Shown here piece after piece: positions 61,913 through 64,000 of a DNA stretch of 64,000 nucleotides (positions within the stretch are counted from its first letter, which is position 1; each line of letters starts with the position of its first letter). A program made the position numbers and the translations under genes. Origin of the DNA: JBGTFE01 sp049799955 (lineage in GTDB: Bacteria > Acidobacteriota > Blastocatellia > Pyrinomonadales > Pyrinomonadaceae); NCBI GenBank assembly GCA_049799955.1, contig JBARIW010000058.1, forward strand, positions 13,867 through 77,866, read 5' to 3'. The notes beneath the pieces are model-generated. The model saw nothing but the letters and a program-made list of their open reading frames with translations, searched no databases and was not told the origin of the DNA.

Positions 61913-62851
61913 ATGAAGATTAAACGCCCGAATTTGTCATACCTATCAAATCTTTTCTGGCAAAGTGTGCTTCCGATAAAGGTTTTATTAGGCGCGTTTT
62001 TCGGCTTTCTTATCGGATTGTTAGTTCTTTTCTTTGATTATTCACAGATTGAGGCGGAATTTCTTAACAAATCCGAAACGAGAGTTTGGCTTTTTCTGCT
62101 TTTTTTACAATTTATTTTTTCCGGCGCGACTTTTTTTCCTTTAATCGAATTTTTACGTAACTTAAAGAAAAATTTTAATTTAAGTTTCTCCTTTATCTTC
62201 GTAAGCGGAATTATCTGGTTTGTTTTTTATGTTCCTTTAGTTATATTTCCGAGCCAGGTTTTTTTTAAGTATCAGTGCCAGTATCCGTTTGGCGCGACTT
62301 TTTTCAAAAGCATTGCTACCGGATTATTTGTCTCTTTATCAAGCTCGATAGGCGGATTGTGTATTCTATACATTGAAGGCTCGCTAAGAAAAATATGTGA
62401 AAAACCCGATAAATTCTCCGTTAGCCAGTATAGAGAGTTAAAGGAAAAATTATTTCGAATCCTTCTTTACCTTTGTTCAAACCTGACAATTTTTACTTTG
62501 ATTATTGCTGCCAAATTGAACTTGATGAGAGCAATGCCGGAATGCGCTGCCCAACAGGCTTTGAAAGAAACAAATATTATTTTATTTTATGGAGTTTTTC
62601 ACACGGTTTTGCTCGCGCTAACATATCTGCCGACATATCTGCACACTTTCGATGTCGGGCGTAAATTGTCTGAAAAGCTTTTACCACCGGATTTGCCGAG
62701 AGAAGATGACTGGAATATATGGTATGAAAGAAATGAGAAATTAGAAGCGGCGTTAGGCATAAAAACCAGTTTTTTGGAAAATGTATTTACCATTATAACG
62801 GTTTTAGTTCCCATAATTACAAGTATTTATTCGCTTCTTACAGGAAAATAA
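61913..62851 (+). CDS. Multi-span membrane protein, unknown
   Basis: This 312-residue protein starts at the ATG at 61913; the upstream TTG was rejected. It has about seven hydrophobic segments (for example VLLGAFFGFLIGLLVLFFDY, TGLFVSLSSSIGGLCILYIE, IILFYGVFHTVLLALTYLPT) and a C-terminal helix ending YSLLTGK. A cytoplasmic loop contains RKICEKPDKFSVSQYRELKE. The codons are A+T-rich relative to neighbours. I do not recognise a family. Confidence 0.6.
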   Translation: MKIKRPNLSYLSNLFWQSVLPIKVLLGAFFGFLIGLLVLFFDYSQIEAEFLNKSETRVWLFLLFLQFIFSGATFFPLIEFLRNLKKNFNLSFSFIFVSGIIWFVFYVPLVIFPSQVFFKYQCQYPFGATFFKSIATGLFVSLSSSIGGLCILYIEGSLRKICEKPDKFSVSQYRELKEKLFRILLYLCSNLTIFTLIIAAKLNLMRAMPECAAQQALKETNIILFYGVFHTVLLALTYLPTYLHTFDVGRKLSEKLLPPDLPREDDWNIWYERNEKLEAALGIKTSFLENVFTIITVLVPIITSIYSLLTGK

Positions 62852-63064
62852 TTTTTGGGCTACGACCGGCAAGAAAAATTTTCCGGTAATTTTAATAACA
62901 ATAATTCGTGATTTACGTAACTAAATCTAACTCGCACTCTTTCAGGCGCAAGAGAATGTGTTCTGTGATAGACCGTAAATTTAAGCGCGCGTGTAAAGTT
63001 TGTAATTGATTAGCGTTTTGTAAAAAATTGCGCTAAAACTCGAAATAAAATCATTACTAAAAAT

Positions 63065-64000
63065 ATGCCCAAAACAAAATTTCTGTTTTCTATTTTCCTG
63101 ACTTGTTTCGTATTTGGAAATTTCGCTTTCCCGCAAAACAAATCGAATGAAAAAATTCCGCCGATGCCGAAGCTTCTTTCCGTGCGCGAGCAGGTAAAAG
63201 TGCGCGAAGAGTGGCTGAAAAAACGTCTTGACACGATTCTTCTTCCGATGATGCGAAAGCATAACGTGTCGATGTGGATTGTCGTCAACGAGGAATTTCA
63301 CCCTGACGCCGTAACCGAATATATTACGCCGCCGCTGCCGTTTATGGGCAGACGCGATTTTTTCATTTTCGCCGATAACGGCGGAAAATTGGAAAAGTTC
63401 GCCATCGTGCGCTACGATGACGAGCATTTGCGCAATCATTATGAGGTTTTGAATCCGCCGGGAAGCAAAATAGCGGAAACTATTAAAAAAATCGTTTCGG
63501 AAAGAAATCCGAAAACAATCGCTTTGAATTTCGGCAGCAATCGCGGTCAATCCGACGGAATTACCTACGAAGGTTATAAATATTTAACCGAAACGCTCGG
63601 CAAAGATTACGAATCGCGCTTCGTTTCGGGCAAAAAGTTCATCGCCGATTATCTCGACACGCGCCTCGCCGAAGAATCGGAGCATTATCGAACGGCGGTT
63701 CTCGCCACCGATATTTTGACGCGCCGCGCGCTTTCAAACGAAGTCATCACGCCGGGCAAAACAACCGTCGGCGACGTTCGCTGGTGGCTGATGCAGCAGG
63801 TAAATAATCTGGGTTTGTCCGTCTGGTTCATACCCGATTTGCGCGTGCAAAGGCTGTCGCCGAAGGAAACCGACCCGTTGCAGTTTTTAAATGTCGCGAG
63901 CGAATCGATGGTTCTGGAGCGCGGCGATTTGATTCACGTCGATTTCGGCTTGAATTATATGGGCTTGAGCACCGATTGGCAGAAACACGCATATATTTTG
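63065..64000 (+). CDS. M24 family aminopeptidase-like protein (5' part, cut by window end)
   Basis: 312 codons are present, without a stop, running to the window edge. A signal peptide (KFLFSIFLTCFVFGNFAFPQ) starts at the ATG at 63065. The N-terminal creatinase-like domain follows (REEWLKKRLDTILLPMMRKH), then the start of the M24 pita-bread domain with the first metal-ligand Asp stretch HVDFGLNYMGLSTDW. It is probably a secreted Xaa-Pro aminopeptidase-like hydrolase, with the remaining metal ligands beyond 64000. Confidence 0.85.
   Translation, partial: MPKTKFLFSIFLTCFVFGNFAFPQNKSNEKIPPMPKLLSVREQVKVREEWLKKRLDTILLPMMRKHNVSMWIVVNEEFHPDAVTEYITPPLPFMGRRDFFIFADNGGKLEKFAIVRYDDEHLRNHYEVLNPPGSKIAETIKKIVSERNPKTIALNFGSNRGQSDGITYEGYKYLTETLGKDYESRFVSGKKFIADYLDTRLAEESEHYRTAVLATDILTRRALSNEVITPGKTTVGDVRWWLMQQVNNLGLSVWFIPDLRVQRLSPKETDPLQFLNVASESMVLERGDLIHVDFGLNYMGLSTDWQKHAYIL

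Overview
The window is about 64 kb of chromosomal DNA from a Gram-negative bacterium. LPS genes (lpxD, a WaaF-type heptosyltransferase, gmhB), a class A PBP, a PilS/PilR/PilA type IV pilus set, a eukaryotic-type Ser/Thr kinase, tandem secreted amidohydrolases and many lipoprotein/secreted genes at moderate GC together suggest Acidobacteriota, probably class Blastocatellia (Pyrinomonadaceae-like). That assignment is inference: there is no rRNA gene or other taxonomic marker that I can compare here. I saw no tRNA, rRNA, transposase, integrase, prophage or CRISPR array.

Layout. 0-6.3 kb: small unknown genes, a secreted RCC1-repeat protein with a leftover second 3' end, and a PBP1A. 6.5-11.4 kb: a four-helix (S23-type) gene, a K+ channel/RCK protein and sugar/LPS genes (epimerase, heptosyltransferase, GmhB, mannose-isomerase-type cupin). 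11.5-16.3 kb: PilS, PilR and two near-identical PilA pilins, each with a sigma-54-like promoter. 16.3-21.4 kb: an O-antigen-ligase-like protein and an ABC exporter whose permease and ATPase flank a TPR protein. 22-28.5 kb: priA, two Uma2 nucleases, lpxD, msrB and unknowns. 28.6-33 kb: three tandem secreted amidohydrolases, two of which lack the HxH metal motif. 33-40.4 kb: DCC protein, mutS2, a PIN toxin-antitoxin pair translationally joined to dnaG, then rpoD. 40.5-44.3 kb: an SdrD-B-like surface protein lying between rpoD and a second, diverged copy of the rpoD 3' end, then a vanadium haloperoxidase/PAP2 protein. 44.8-51.2 kb: a co-oriented M48 protease - caspase-like peptidase - DUF4384 protein - Ser/Thr kinase cluster. 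51.5-64 kb: TIGR03960-type radical SAM protein, aroB with a structured leader and terminator, glmM, a divergent lytic transglycosylase, a CYTH protein, two Asn/Thr-rich lipoproteins, an acyl-CoA dehydrogenase, a membrane protein and the start of an M24 peptidase.

The most unusual global feature is a set of about twenty intergenic elements built from 7- or 8-bp tandem units, usually as large inverted repeats. They abut or supply start and stop codons and in places lie inside coding sequences (O-antigen-ligase-like gene, glmM, priA N-terminus, an amidohydrolase signal peptide). Because the unit lengths are not multiples of three, an array encodes the same cyclic peptide in all three frames of a strand, which helps explain why genes can absorb them. 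Other points of interest are the duplicated rpoD tail, the protease/caspase/DUF4384/kinase cluster, and the RNA structure upstream of aroB.
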